DNA of 64,000 bases from contig DUCF01000036.1 of the NCBI GenBank assembly GCA_012959965.1, forward strand, positions 47,050-111,049. Reading direction: 5' to 3'. The notes under the pieces are model-generated. The model made no database searches. It was not told the origin of the DNA and worked only from the letters and a program-made list of their open reading frames with translations. Of this stretch, positions 7,417 through 16,419 are shown piece after piece (the stretch's first letter is position 1; every line of letters starts with the position of its first letter). Position numbers and translations under genes: made by a program. Source of the DNA: Candidatus Thioglobus sp. (GTDB lineage Bacteria; Pseudomonadota; Gammaproteobacteria; PS1; Pseudothioglobaceae).

Positions 7417-8028
7417 CAAATCAATCAAGAGGCGAAACTGGTCATTCGTGCACCACAACGCCTCTCGGAAAAGGACATTCAAGAATTTGTTATTGAAAAA
7501 TCAAGCTGGATTGAGAGAAAACAACAGCAAGTCAAATCTCAACTTTGCGAAAAGTACCAGTTTGAAGAGGAGGAGATGTTTCTCTATTTAGGCAATAATT
7601 ACCCTTTAACCATTGCTAGAGATAAATACGCTCTTTCATTTAATGGTGAAGCCTTTGAATTAGGCACTGATCACGGCGAAGCGTCGGCTATTTTTAAGGG
7701 GTGGTACAAGCAAAAATTTAGAGAGATTGCACTACCTCGAATTGACTACTTTGCCAATCGACACAATCTTAAATTTAATGATGTTCGACTTAAGGCGCAA
7801 AAAACCCTATGGGGCTCTTGCTCAAACAATAACAATTTAAATTTTAATTACTTACTGATAATGGCACCAATGAACGTCATTGATTACGTCATTGTTCATG
7901 AGTTGTCACATACGATTCACAAGAATCATTCGAGTGATTTTTGGAGACTGGTTGAAGCCATTCTGCCAGAATATAAATCGGCAAAGAAGTGGCTAAAAGA
8001 TAATGGCCACAAACTGAAACGTCTGTAG
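7372..8028 (+). CDS. DUF45 / YgjP-type zinc metallopeptidase-like protein
   Basis: 218 residues. The N-terminus (IVRSKRKTLSLQI, then VIRAPQRLS and FVIEKSSWI) matches the family's opening strands. WGSCS is at 147-151 and the zinc motif HELSH at 176-180, with H186 in NHSSDFW as likely third ligand. The family is SprT/WSS1-like in active site, and its physiological target is mostly unknown. Its promoter and first codons are repeated upstream at 253 and 5305, so the gene start looks like the target of repeated insertion. The intact frame suggests the gene is still functional. Confidence 0.85.
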   Translation: MNYQIVRSKRKTLSLQINQEAKLVIRAPQRLSEKDIQEFVIEKSSWIERKQQQVKSQLCEKYQFEEEEMFLYLGNNYPLTIARDKYALSFNGEAFELGTDHGEASAIFKGWYKQKFREIALPRIDYFANRHNLKFNDVRLKAQKTLWGSCSNNNNLNFNYLLIMAPMNVIDYVIVHELSHTIHKNHSSDFWRLVEAILPEYKSAKKWLKDNGHKLKRL

Positions 8029-8071
8029 CCCTTATCTAGGGCTCATTGTTAAGGACAATAAGCGAAAGTAT

Positions 8072-8398
8072 TTATGCGTTAAACTTCTCGACAGCCTCTG
8101 CCATTGCTGCTTTCAATGTGCCCATCTCGGCCATTTCGATAATAATATCACCACCACCAACAAGCTCTGAATTGAAGTAAATTTGCGGGAAAGTTGGCCA
8201 ATCGGCAAACTCTGGGAGATGCTGGAAAACTTCTTGATCTTCAAAGATGTTCACAAAGGCGAATTCAACTTCAGTTTCAGCTAACGTTTGTGATGCTCGC
8301 GCTGAGAAACCACACTGTGGAAACTGTGGTGTTCCTTTCATATAGATCACGATAGGTGAACTGTCCACTTGTTTTTGAATTTTTTCTAATACGTTCAT
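8072..8398 (-). CDS. grxD: Monothiol glutaredoxin (GrxD/Grx4 type)
   Basis: 108 residues with the monothiol active site CGFS at 29-32 inside KGTPQFPQCGFS, and the TWPTFPQIYF and GGGDI segments that hold glutathione. Monothiol CGFS glutaredoxins bind a bridging [2Fe-2S] cluster with glutathione and pass it to apo-proteins, often with a BolA partner. That role fits a region rich in Fe-S enzymes (Rieske oxygenases, IspG, RlmN, LeuC). Length is typical. It converges with the DUF45 gene and is followed on the same strand by nothing in the window's core. Confidence 0.93.
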   Translation of the reverse strand: MNVLEKIQKQVDSSPIVIYMKGTPQFPQCGFSARASQTLAETEVEFAFVNIFEDQEVFQHLPEFADWPTFPQIYFNSELVGGGDIIIEMAEMGTLKAAMAEAVEKFNA

Positions 8399-8455
8399 TT
8401 TTTACTCCAAATATTTATTGCCGACTATTTCAGTCTAGTATTTAACCAATAGCCA

Positions 8456-9049
8456 CTATTGTTGTTTAATGGCTTGTGAAATTGTGTATTTCTGTCCTTG
8501 TTTTAACTTTTTATAATTACCAAAAACAGATTTAAAATTGTTTTTAATAAAGTCTCTAAGGCCGTTGATGGTGACAAAGGTTATTGTACCGCCAGGCTTG
8601 AGTGCGTCGAGTGCATCATAGAGCATGATAGACAACTGCTCCCGACCCACTTTAGCAGGCACATTAGAGATGATTTGATCAAATTTAACATCGCTTGGAA
8701 CTTGTGCAAACGCGTCAGAAAGGTAAGCCCTTGCGTTTGGTAATTTGTTTAGCTTTGCGTTAATGTTCGAGAGCTCGACCGCAACAAAATCTTTATCAAT
8801 CATGTGCACTTCGCCATCGACACAATACTTTGCAAGAGCAAGACCAATAGGACCATAACCGCAACCCAAATCTAGGCAAACATCACTCGGTTCAGCGCTT
8901 ATGTACTTCATCAACAACAAAGTGCCGTCATCGATTGCTCTGGGGCTAAAAACTCCCCAACGGGTATTAAAACGAATTTCATTATCCAGAAGATTGGCGC
9001 TAAATTTTAAGTCTTTTTTAAGGTTGGGTATATCGCCTCTCTGAAACAT
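8456..9049 (-). CDS. Small-domain SAM methyltransferase (RsmC-like fold)
   Basis: 197 residues. The SAM-binding loop DLGCGYG is at 60-66 and the acidic end of the next strand is DKDFVAVELS. At the catalytic motif, usually NPPF or NPPxxxG, the sequence is N129-V-P-AKVG, as in single-domain homologues of RsmC/YbiN-type rRNA guanine methyltransferases. That suggests an rRNA or other RNA substrate, but the exact target cannot be named. The start overlaps the stop of trhO by one base, so the two are translated together. Confidence 0.75.
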   Translation of the reverse strand: MFQRGDIPNLKKDLKFSANLLDNEIRFNTRWGVFSPRAIDDGTLLLMKYISAEPSDVCLDLGCGYGPIGLALAKYCVDGEVHMIDKDFVAVELSNINAKLNKLPNARAYLSDAFAQVPSDVKFDQIISNVPAKVGREQLSIMLYDALDALKPGGTITFVTINGLRDFIKNNFKSVFGNYKKLKQGQKYTISQAIKQQ

Positions 9050-9999
9050 TAGGCTTTATTCTTATTCTTAGATTTTTTATTCAACACCTGAGTGGCGTCA
9101 TCACCAATATGCGCTTCACCACGTGCACTGGCGAGCTGCATTTGCTTTTCTCTCTCACGGTAACGACTCACTTGATCGTCATCCTTGGTACCAAAACATC
9201 GTGGACAAGAAACGCCTTTTTCGTAGTGCTCATGGCCTTTATCTGCATCAGTAATTGGGTATCTGCAAGCGTGGCATTGATCATACTGTCCTCGCTCTAA
9301 ATTGTGTTTAACGGCTACTCTATCATCAAAAACAAAACATTCGCCATTCCACAGACTGTCTTGCTCGTCAACTTCTTCGAGATATTTTAAAATACCACCA
9401 TGCAAATGGTAAACGTCTTCAAAGCCTTGAGATTTTAAATAGGCAGTGGATTTTTCGCAACGAATGCCACCGGTACAAAACATCGCCACTTTTTTGTCGC
9501 GATATTGTTCTAAATTCTCTTTCGTGTAATTTGGAAATTCACGGAACGACTCAGTGTTCGGATTAATCGCCCCTTTAAAACTGCCGATTTCATATTCGTA
9601 ATTATTGCGAGTATCTATCAAAACAACATCTGGATCGCTAATGAGAGCATTCCACTCACTCGGCGCAACATAAGTACCAACCGAAAAAGTTGGATCAATA
9701 TCCACAACACCCAAAGTAACAATTTCCTTTTTAAGCTTTACTTTAAGCCTTTTGAACGGCATCTCCTCACTGTAAGAGAGTTTATGATCAATCGCACCCA
9801 GTCTTTCGTCTGCTGCGAGAAAAGCCAAAATCTTCTCAATAGCCGGCTGGGAACCGCAAATCGTACCATTAATACCCTCTCTCGCAAGCAAGATAGTGCC
9901 TCTCGCATCAACAGAAGCCATGCAGTCTTTTAAAGGCTGTTGCATTTTCTCGAAATCATCGAGTCGGGTAAACTTATAAAGGGCGCAAATTGTAATCAT
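9049..9999 (-). CDS. trhO: tRNA uridine(34) hydroxylase (rhodanese family)
   Basis: 316 residues, formerly YceA. An N-terminal acylphosphatase-like domain (about 1-95) is followed by a rhodanese domain with the catalytic loop C175-TGGIR-C181-EKS. A C-terminal zinc-finger-like part contains CHAC and CPRC pairs. TrhO uses O2 to make 5-hydroxyuridine at the wobble base of some tRNAs. Length and motif order are as expected for the long proteobacterial form. It heads a two-gene unit with the methyltransferase, which is also probably RNA-directed, and diverges from dxs. Confidence 0.93.
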   Translation of the reverse strand: MITICALYKFTRLDDFEKMQQPLKDCMASVDARGTILLAREGINGTICGSQPAIEKILAFLAADERLGAIDHKLSYSEEMPFKRLKVKLKKEIVTLGVVDIDPTFSVGTYVAPSEWNALISDPDVVLIDTRNNYEYEIGSFKGAINPNTESFREFPNYTKENLEQYRDKKVAMFCTGGIRCEKSTAYLKSQGFEDVYHLHGGILKYLEEVDEQDSLWNGECFVFDDRVAVKHNLERGQYDQCHACRYPITDADKGHEHYEKGVSCPRCFGTKDDDQVSRYREREKQMQLASARGEAHIGDDATQVLNKKSKNKNKA

Positions 10000-10093
10000 A
10001 ATAAAGAGAGAATTATTTCAGCGCTCATTTTACTAGCGAAGGATAATTATATCAACTATTACATTTTTCTCTAAATATTCAATTCCTAGATGA

Positions 10094-10121
10094 TTGTCAC
10101 TAAATGCGACAAGTGTATAAT
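10094..10121 (+). promoter_or_regulatory. Sigma-70-type promoter of dxs
   Basis: TTGTCA at 10094-10099 and a perfect TATAAT at 10116-10121, 16 bp apart and 43 bp before the dxs start. Fit to the consensus is good; start site not mapped. Confidence 0.65.
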
Positions 10122-10164
10122 AGTTTCTTTTGCTTGCAAAGCGCCACCTACCCAGCAATTTTAG

Positions 10165-11970
10165 ATGCTATCAGACATTCAAACCCCCAGTGATATTAAG
10201 CAACTTGATTTTGATCAATTGCAACAACTTGCGGATGAAATTCGAGAATTTCTCATTGAAAGCATCAACAAGACGGGTGGTCATCTCGGCTCCAATTTAG
10301 GCACGATTGAATTAACTTTAGCACTGCATTATGTTTTCAATACGCCTGAGGATAGTTTTGTTTGGGATGTAGGCCACCAAGCTTACGCCCATAAGGTTCT
10401 CACCGGCAGAAAAGAGATGATGTCGACTCTCAGACAAAAAGACGGCCTATCTGGCTTTACCAAAAGAAGTGAAAGTGAGCACGATGCATTTGGCGCGGGT
10501 CATTCGTCAACCTCTATTAGTGCGGCACTTGGTTTTGCCCTCGCTAACAAGATTAATATAAAAAACAACACTGCAATTGCCATTATTGGAGACGGCGCCC
10601 TGACCGGTGGCATGGCTTTTGAAGCAATGAATCATGCGGGTGATGCGGACGCCAACTTACTCATTGTTCTAAATGATAACGACATGTCCATTTCCAAAAA
10701 TGTCGGCGCTTTAAACAAATACCTAACGCGTCTCATTTCTGGAAAAGTGTATTCGACAATGAAGTCAACCTCTCTCAATCTTCTTAAGGGCTTACCGCGT
10801 TTGCAAGAGTTTGCCAAGCGCTCTGAGGAGCACCTCAAGGGAATGATTTTGCCAGGGACACTTTTTGAAGAACTGGGGATTGATTATTTTGGCCCTATTG
10901 ATGGCCATGACTTACCAACGTTAATTAAAACTCTGCAAAATTTAAAGAATCAACCCAAGCCGAGACTTCTGCACATCATCACCACCAAGGGGCGAGGATT
11001 GGAGATGGCAGAAAAAGACCCAATCAAGTTTCACGGCATTGCACCACCTTCGAGTTCGAGCAATTCTTTTCCAAGCTACTCTCAAGTATTTGGGCGCTGG
11101 TTGTGTGACAAAGCGGCAAGCAGTGATCGATTAGTCGCAATAACGCCAGCAATGTGTGAAGGCTCTGGCATGGTTGAATTTTCAACAAGTTATCCGGAGC
11201 GTTATTTTGACGTTGCTATTGCCGAACAACACGCGGTGACTTTGGCAGGTGGAATGGCAATTCAAGGCCTCAAGCCAGTGGTAGCAATATATTCCACATT
11301 TCTACAACGTGGCTACGATCAATTTATTCACGACATTGCGTTGCAAAACTTAAACGTTATTTTTGCCATTGATCGTGCAGGCTTAGTCGGCGCTGACGGC
11401 TCAACACACGCCGGTGTATTTGATTTAAGCTTCTTGCGATGCATCCCAAATGTTGTCATTATGGCACCCAGCTCATCACTGGAAATGTACGAGCAATTGA
11501 ATACCGCCTACTCACTTGACGGCCCAGTTTGTATTCGATTCCCTCGCGGAAAATCCGAAATTGAAAGCTATGTTACTGATACAATACAAGAAATAGGCAA
11601 AGCAAATGTTGTTAGAGAAGGTTTTGATGTGGCTATTTTGTCATTTGGCACAACGCTTTCTCAAGCACTCAAGGCCGGAGAAATTTTAGACGCTACGGTT
11701 GTTGATATGCGGTTTGTCAAACCACTGGATAAGGAGCTTATCAGTGAGTTGGCAAAATCTCACAAAAAGCTTATCTCTATCGAGGATAACGTCGTATCAG
11801 GTGGCGCTGGAAGTGCGGTTGCTGAGTTTATCCATAGCACTCAGCTAAATATCGCTCTCAATATTATTGGCCTACCAGATGAGTTTGGCGAGCACGGCTC
11901 TCAAGAAGAGTTATACGAACTGTACGGCTTAACTACTGACAATATTGTCAAATGTGCAAGAGGTGAATGA
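10165..11970 (+). CDS. dxs: 1-deoxy-D-xylulose-5-phosphate synthase
   Basis: 601 residues. It joins pyruvate and glyceraldehyde-3-phosphate using thiamine diphosphate, the first step of the MEP isoprenoid pathway. Visible: the N-terminal catalytic histidine in KTGGHLGSNLG, the ThDP motif GDGALTGGMAFEAMN, and the transketolase-type pyrimidine-binding domain with DVAIAEQHAVTLAGG. It is slightly shorter than the usual ~620 residues, with no visible loss of motif. It overlaps the next gene by 4 bp (ATGA). ispG, a later step of the same pathway, converges on it one gene away, and ispB, which uses the products, is at 28734. Confidence 0.97.
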   Translation: MLSDIQTPSDIKQLDFDQLQQLADEIREFLIESINKTGGHLGSNLGTIELTLALHYVFNTPEDSFVWDVGHQAYAHKVLTGRKEMMSTLRQKDGLSGFTKRSESEHDAFGAGHSSTSISAALGFALANKINIKNNTAIAIIGDGALTGGMAFEAMNHAGDADANLLIVLNDNDMSISKNVGALNKYLTRLISGKVYSTMKSTSLNLLKGLPRLQEFAKRSEEHLKGMILPGTLFEELGIDYFGPIDGHDLPTLIKTLQNLKNQPKPRLLHIITTKGRGLEMAEKDPIKFHGIAPPSSSSNSFPSYSQVFGRWLCDKAASSDRLVAITPAMCEGSGMVEFSTSYPERYFDVAIAEQHAVTLAGGMAIQGLKPVVAIYSTFLQRGYDQFIHDIALQNLNVIFAIDRAGLVGADGSTHAGVFDLSFLRCIPNVVIMAPSSSLEMYEQLNTAYSLDGPVCIRFPRGKSEIESYVTDTIQEIGKANVVREGFDVAILSFGTTLSQALKAGEILDATVVDMRFVKPLDKELISELAKSHKKLISIEDNVVSGGAGSAVAEFIHSTQLNIALNIIGLPDEFGEHGSQEELYELYGLTTDNIVKCARGE

Positions 11971-12479
11971 AACAGTTTTTAAATAAATTAAAACAACACG
12001 CGCCACACCGGTCAAAAGTTAACTTTGGTTGGCTGGATAAACACCTGCACGACCCCTGCCTGTGGAACTGGAACAGGAAATCAATCTCGAAAGCCTTTGC
12101 TGTTGGTCTTTTCTGCGCCTTTCTACCGATTCCTTTCCAAATGGTGGTGGCAGCCGGCCTAGCGGTTGCTTTTTCCGCCAACATCTTACTTTCAATCAGC
12201 CTTGTATGGGTCACCAACCCTATCACCATGGGGCCGATCTTCTACTTTACTTACAAGTTAGGTTGTATTATTCTGGATACTCGAATTGATCCATACTTTT
12301 CATTTTCTTGGGCTTATCTACGTGAAGTATTAAGCTCTGGATTGCCGGCGCTATTAGTGGGCTCTTTGATAGCGGCCTCCCTAAGTGCTATCATTGGCTA
12401 TTCAGCCATCCAATGGCTGTATCGTCACAGGGTGGGCAAGCGTATTAAGCGCTGGAAGCGTCAGCGATTTGACGCCTAA
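11967..12479 (+). CDS. DUF2062 membrane protein
   Basis: 170 residues. After a basic N-terminus ([31 protein letters not shown]) the protein has the small, glycine/proline-rich membrane segments typical of DUF2062, with the conserved ANP-like [19 protein letters not shown] in the middle and a further helix around 130-150, ending in a very basic tail. Function is unknown. It overlaps dxs by 4 bp, so it is co-translated, and its last 35 bp overlap the 3' end of ispG on the other strand. Confidence 0.85.
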   Translation: MKQFLNKLKQHAPHRSKVNFGWLDKHLHDPCLWNWNRKSISKAFAVGLFCAFLPIPFQMVVAAGLAVAFSANILLSISLVWVTNPITMGPIFYFTYKLGCIILDTRIDPYFSFSWAYLREVLSSGLPALLVGSLIAASLSAIIGYSAIQWLYRHRVGKRIKRWKRQRFDA

Positions 12480-13530
12480 TATTAGCCTCTAACGTATCAA
12501 CCAATGACTGATTGTCCACCTTACTGTGAGTTTGACCATTCACATAAAGCAGGTTTGGCGCACCACCAGTAACACCTACGGTTACCTCTTTAGCCTCACC
12601 TGGGCCGTTAACAACACAACCAATCACAGCCACATCAATCGGATGAGTAACATCCTCTAAGCGCGCCTCCAATTCATTAACAACCGAAATCACATCAAAT
12701 TTTTGCCTTGAACACGAAGGACAAGCGATCAAATTTACGCCTTTTTGTCTAAGGTGGAGCGATTTGAGAATATCAAAACCCACCTTAACCTCATCAACCG
12801 GGTCGGAAGCAAGGGAGACTCTAATCGTGTCACCAATGCCTTCACTAAGCAACAAACCAAGCCCGATAGAAGATTTAACCGCACCGGAGCGAAACGAGCC
12901 CGCTTCGGTAATACCGAGATGCAGTGGATTATCAATTTGCGAGGCTAGTTGCTTATAAGCAAAAACCGTCATAAACACTTCAGAGGCTTTTAGGGAGATT
13001 TTGTAATTATCAAAATTCAGTCGATCAAGAATATCGATGTGCCTAAAGGCAGACTCCACCATTGCCTCAGGAGTGGGCTCTGTGTATTTTTTTTGTAAAT
13101 CTTTCTCCAAAGAACCGGCGTTAACACCCACTCTGATAGGAATATTATGATCTTTTGCTGAGGCCACCACTTCTCTAACACGATCTTCTCTGCCAATATT
13201 GCCCGGATTAATGCGCAAACAATCGGCACCATATTCGGCTACCTTAAGTGCGATTTTGTAATCAAAGTGAATGTCGGTAATGAGTGGAATGCTGGCTTGT
13301 TTTTTAATTTCCTTAAAGGCTTCAGCGGCCTCCATGGTTGGCACAGAAACCCTAACAAGATCAGCGCCAGCTTTAGCGATAGCCTCAATTTGGGCGACAG
13401 TCGCCTTGACATCACAAGTGTCTGTATTGGTCATGCTTTGCACACTGATTGGCGCGTCGCCACCAATGGCAACATCGCCAACAAATATTTGTCGCGAGAC
13501 TCTTCGTTTAATTGTATGAACTGGCTTCAT
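12445..13530 (-). CDS. ispG: 4-hydroxy-3-methylbut-2-en-1-yl diphosphate synthase (IspG/GcpE)
   Basis: 361 residues, the usual bacterial two-domain size. A TIM barrel (about 1-240) is followed by the Fe-S domain. Its cluster cysteines are in ACPSCSRQ (two) and [10 protein letters not shown] (one), with the conserved NGPGE glutamate as fourth ligand. It reduces MEcPP to HMBPP, the penultimate MEP-pathway step, using a [4Fe-4S] cluster. The gene's 3' end overlaps the converging DUF2062 gene, and its 5' end overlaps the small membrane gene upstream. Confidence 0.97.
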   Translation of the reverse strand: MKPVHTIKRRVSRQIFVGDVAIGGDAPISVQSMTNTDTCDVKATVAQIEAIAKAGADLVRVSVPTMEAAEAFKEIKKQASIPLITDIHFDYKIALKVAEYGADCLRINPGNIGREDRVREVVASAKDHNIPIRVGVNAGSLEKDLQKKYTEPTPEAMVESAFRHIDILDRLNFDNYKISLKASEVFMTVFAYKQLASQIDNPLHLGITEAGSFRSGAVKSSIGLGLLLSEGIGDTIRVSLASDPVDEVKVGFDILKSLHLRQKGVNLIACPSCSRQKFDVISVVNELEARLEDVTHPIDVAVIGCVVNGPGEAKEVTVGVTGGAPNLLYVNGQTHSKVDNQSLVDTLEANIRRQIADASSA

Positions 13531-13801
13531 AATTCTCTATTACTTCATCTAAGTTTTCACTGTTGGCTGGTTCGAATTCCACTGCAACTTCCGGAACACT
13601 TTCAATAACGATTATGACTGTCTCCTCTTCACTTTCAGGCGCACTAATAACAATCGAAGTGGACTGCATAGGTGAGCTACTATCCATATTATCAAGATAA
13701 AACCAGCCACCATAAGACGCTGTCAATATCAATAGCAGCAAAAAAAGCTTAAGCTTTATACGTTTTTTTCTCTTAGGGTAATAATCAATCCCGTCTAACA
13801 T
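13508..13801 (-). CDS. Small single-pass membrane protein in the rodZ position
   Basis: From the ATG at 13801 the protein has 97 residues. A short cytoplasmic basic stretch ([12 protein letters not shown]) leads to one hydrophobic helix ([18 protein letters not shown]) and an acidic, low-complexity tail outside. The frame extends up to an ATG at 13858, but that would lie deep inside rlmN; the start at 13801 overlaps rlmN by 17 bp. In many gammaproteobacteria the order is ndk-rlmN-pilF-rodZ-ispG. This gene takes the place of pilF and rodZ and shares only RodZ's membrane helix, with no helix-turn-helix. It could be a RodZ remnant or an unrelated small protein. Confidence 0.6.
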   Translation of the reverse strand: MLDGIDYYPKRKKRIKLKLFLLLLILTASYGGWFYLDNMDSSSPMQSTSIVISAPESEEETVIIVIESVPEVAVEFEPANSENLDEVIENYEASSYN

Positions 13802-14855
13802 TCCTTCTACTCTTGTCCTGTACTTTTCCGGCCAGTTGACCGCAAGCGGCATCAACATCTTCGCCTCGAGTTCGACGCGTGGTTGTGCGAATACCAGATT
13901 TAAACAAAATATCTTGAAACTGATTTATTGTAACTTCTTTGGAGGTCTTATACTGAGTTTCTGGAAATGGATTAAACGGGATTAAGTTCACTTTTGCTGA
14001 CACGCCTTGCAGTAATTTGGCCAATTTTTTGGCGTGCGCTTCGCTGTCATTGACGCCATCCAGCATCACGTATTCAAACAAAATATGGCGTTCTTGGGTG
14101 CCTGCGTTTAGGTAATACTGGCAAGCCTCCATTAACTGCTTAATCGGATATTTTTTGTTGATTGGCACCAACACGTCACGAAGTTCGTCGTCTGGAGCAT
14201 GCAATGAAATTGCAAGACTAACCGATGTTGTGTCAGCCATACGATACAACGCCGGCACCACGCCAGATGAGGAGATTGTCACTCGCCTGCGAGACAGGCC
14301 AAAAGCCCAATCATCAAGCAACAAATCGCAAGTATCGTACACCGCACTTTCATTAAGCATCGGCTCGCCCATGCCCATAAAGACAACGTTGGAAATGCGC
14401 TTGCCTTTAGCAACAAGATAATTATGCGCAATCAATACTTGGGCAATAATCTCGTGACTTTTTAAATTACGATTAAAACCCTGAAAGCCCGTTGAACAAA
14501 AAGTACAGGCCAAGGCGCAGCCAACTTGTGAAGAGATACACAAAGTACCTCGATCTTTTTCAGGAATGTAGACTGTTTCGATGTGGTTATTTTCACCAAG
14601 ATCGATAACCCACTTAATGACGCCATCGCTGGCATGATTTTGTGTGACAACGTTAGGCAATTCAAGAGTTGCTATGGTGAGCAATTTTTGCCTTAGGTCT
14701 TTGGACAAATTATGCATTTCATCAAAGTCACTCGCACCTTGATGGTAAATCCACTTCATGATTTGCTTTGTTCGGTACGGCTTTTCACCCAAGTCTGCGA
14801 AAAACTTATTCAGTTTGGATTGAGGAAGACCTAACAGGTTTTGCTTTTCTAGCAT
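13785..14855 (-). CDS. rlmN: 23S rRNA / tRNA adenine-C2 methyltransferase RlmN
   Basis: 356 residues from the ATG at 14855; a TTG two codons further up is less likely. The radical-SAM cysteines are in CALACTFC (C113, C117, C120), and the catalytic C-terminal cysteine is in DAACGQLAG. It methylates C2 of A2503 in 23S rRNA and A37 in some tRNAs through a protein-bound methyl. The start codon lies 4 bases beyond a strong hairpin that terminates ndk, and no ribosome-binding sequence is visible before it. Confidence 0.96.
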   Translation of the reverse strand: MLEKQNLLGLPQSKLNKFFADLGEKPYRTKQIMKWIYHQGASDFDEMHNLSKDLRQKLLTIATLELPNVVTQNHASDGVIKWVIDLGENNHIETVYIPEKDRGTLCISSQVGCALACTFCSTGFQGFNRNLKSHEIIAQVLIAHNYLVAKGKRISNVVFMGMGEPMLNESAVYDTCDLLLDDWAFGLSRRRVTISSSGVVPALYRMADTTSVSLAISLHAPDDELRDVLVPINKKYPIKQLMEACQYYLNAGTQERHILFEYVMLDGVNDSEAHAKKLAKLLQGVSAKVNLIPFNPFPETQYKTSKEVTINQFQDILFKSGIRTTTRRTRGEDVDAACGQLAGKVQDKSRRNVRRD

Positions 14856-14859
14856 AAGC

Positions 14860-14887
14860 AAAAACAGCCGAGGGATCGGCTGTTTTT
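14860..14887 (-). terminator. Intrinsic terminator of ndk, next to the rlmN start
   Basis: A perfect 12-bp stem (AAAAACAGCCGA against TCGGCTGTTTTT) with a 4-base loop. It has T-runs in both directions and follows the ndk stop at 14901. Its other edge is 4 bases before the rlmN ATG, so any read-through transcript has the hairpin directly against the start codon. Confidence 0.88.
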
Positions 14888-14900
14888 AATAGATTGGATA

Positions 14901-15326
14901 TTAACGAGTTCTTGAACAAACACCATCGTCACCAAAGAAATATGCGATTTCAATCGCAGCGTTCTCAGCTGAGTCCGAACCATGACATGCGTTTTCATCA
15001 AGTGATTCTGCAAAATCAGCACGAATTGTACCTGCTGCTGCGTCTTTTGGATTTGTAGCACCCATAATTTCACGATGCTTAGCAACGGCATTCTCACCCT
15101 CTAAAACTTGAACCATTACTGGGCCTGAAGTCATGAATGAAACTAAGTCGTTATAGAAGGGGCGATCCTTGTGTACAGCGTAAAAACCACCCGCAAGATC
15201 AGCATCAAGATGAAGCATTTTAGCGCCCACAATTTTGAAGCCAGCAGCCTCAAAACGAGAGTAGATTTCACCGATTACATTCTTTGCAACAGCGTCAGGT
15301 TTGATGATTGATAAAGTGCGCTCCAT
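14901..15326 (-). CDS. ndk: Nucleoside diphosphate kinase
   Basis: 141 residues from [13 protein letters not shown], chosen because GGAG precedes it by about 7 bases; the longer open frame has no such signal. The active-site histidine lies in [12 protein letters not shown]. The enzyme equalises NTP pools via a phosphohistidine. Length and motif are standard. It is monocistronic to judge by the strong terminator behind it, and it keeps the ndk-rlmN order common in gammaproteobacteria. Confidence 0.97.
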   Translation of the reverse strand: MERTLSIIKPDAVAKNVIGEIYSRFEAAGFKIVGAKMLHLDADLAGGFYAVHKDRPFYNDLVSFMTSGPVMVQVLEGENAVAKHREIMGATNPKDAAAGTIRADFAESLDENACHGSDSAENAAIEIAYFFGDDGVCSRTR

Positions 15327-15389
15327 GGCGTAACTCCAGTAGTTATAAAAAAGGCGGTATTTTACCATAAATGGCAACACTTTCTAAAA

Positions 15390-15421
15390 CGCATAAAACA
15401 AAAAGGCGCCCTGAGGCACCT
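15390..15421 (-). terminator. Intrinsic terminator of the HU gene
   Basis: On the minus strand AGGTGCC-TCAG-GGCGCCT forms a 7-bp stem (one G-U pair, bases 15404-15421), followed by TTTTTGTTTT. It lies about 25 bp after the HU stop codon. Confidence 0.85.
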
Positions 15422-15444
15422 CCTTGTAAAAATTCAATATTGAC

Positions 15445-15717
15445 CTACTGAACGGACTCTTTTAAAGTTTTACCCGCCTTAAAAGCAGCAACTTTAGTTG
15501 CAGGAATTGCAATAGAAGTGCCGGTTTGAGGGTTACGACCTGTGCGTGCTGCACGATCTCTCACCATAAAACTACCAAAACCCGTTAATTGTACACCGTC
15601 ACCACCTGAAAGAGCTGATGTGATTGCGTTTGTTGTTGCGTTAAGTGCGCGAGCTGCGTCGGCTTTTGAAAGGTTTGCGCCTGAGGCAATGGCCTCGACC
15701 AGTTGTGCTTTGTTCAT
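15445..15717 (-). CDS. hupB: DNA-binding protein HU
   Basis: 90 residues, the exact HU length, starting MNKAQLVEAIA. The DNA-binding arm reads GFGSFMVRDRAARTGRNPQTG, with the conserved RNPQTG turn whose proline intercalates in DNA. It bends and compacts DNA without strict sequence preference. GGAG lies about 8 bases before the start. The leader also contains CCTCCTTAA, an anti-ribosome-site-like stretch. It has its own terminator, so it is a single-gene unit, between ndk and smpB. Confidence 0.96.
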   Translation of the reverse strand: MNKAQLVEAIASGANLSKADAARALNATTNAITSALSGGDGVQLTGFGSFMVRDRAARTGRNPQTGTSIAIPATKVAAFKAGKTLKESVQ

Positions 15718-15770
15718 GTGCTTATCTCCAGAAGTTATTTAAAGAAGATTCAGCGCTAGAGGTGACATCT

Positions 15771-15834
15771 ATTAAGGAGGTAAGATATCATGAAAAAAAC
15801 ATTTGTTTCGTCAACCCCACACGCCAAATCTTAA
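15771..15834 (+). other. Possible 14-codon ORF with a strong ribosome site in the HU leader
   Basis: AAGGAGG at 15774-15780, then ATG at 15790 and an open frame MKKTFVSSTPHAKS ending TAA at 15832-15834. Spacing of 9 bases is good. It points away from HU within a 222-bp intergenic region. With no homologue known to me and such a short frame, it may be chance; on the other strand the same bases give a CCTCCTT stretch in the HU leader. The rest of the gap, up to 15939, is AT-rich with nothing recognised. Confidence 0.2.
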
Positions 15835-15939
15835 GATTATTATAAGTCAAAATAGTACGTAAATACATACTATTTATAAAGAAAATAATGCCGAATTTAT
15901 AGGTGATATTGATACTTTTGAAGAAGAAAGTAGAAAAAA

Positions 15940-16419
15940 CTAATGATTATTCTCTTTTAGGGCCCTTGCCTTATCTCTCTTCCAGTCCTTGTCTTTGATG
16001 TCTTGGCGCTTGTCGTGAGCCTTTTTTCCTTTAGCAACTCCGATTTCAAGCTTTACTTTTCCGCGCACCCAGTACAGTTTCAAAGGTACAACGGTTGCGC
16101 CTTTTTGGTTAATTTTGTCTCTCAATCTGTTGATTTCTAGCCTGTGTAAAAGCAATTTTCTTGTCCTGATTGGGTCAGGATTCACATGAGTGGACGCCGA
16201 TATCAATGGAGAAATATGTGCACCAAACAAAAACAGCTCGTTGTTTTTCAAAATAACGTAGCTTTCTTTAATTTGCACCCTGTTATCTCTTAAGCTTTTT
16301 ACCTCCCAACCCTCTAAACTGATTCCAGCCTCAAGACTTTGTTCGATAAAATAGTCGTGCCTTGCTTTTTTATTAAGAGCAATTGTATTGGAGTTATCTG
16401 TTTTTTTCTTTTTACTCAT
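15940..16419 (-). CDS. smpB: tmRNA-binding protein SmpB
   Basis: 159 residues. Features are the N-terminal [20 protein letters not shown] core, the [10 protein letters not shown] motif, and a basic C-terminal tail ([21 protein letters not shown]) that enters the ribosomal A site. It brings tmRNA to stalled ribosomes for rescue. It diverges from ratA, as in other gammaproteobacteria, and the two start codons overlap by two bases. The ssrA partner RNA is not in this window. Confidence 0.96.
   Translation of the reverse strand: MSKKKKTDNSNTIALNKKARHDYFIEQSLEAGISLEGWEVKSLRDNRVQIKESYVILKNNELFLFGAHISPLISASTHVNPDPIRTRKLLLHRLEINRLRDKINQKGATVVPLKLYWVRGKVKLEIGVAKGKKAHDKRQDIKDKDWKRDKARALKENNH

Noticed and set aside
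13267-13608. 113-codon rightward frame over ispG
   Set aside because: Antisense shadow of ispG and the small membrane gene; no signals of its own.
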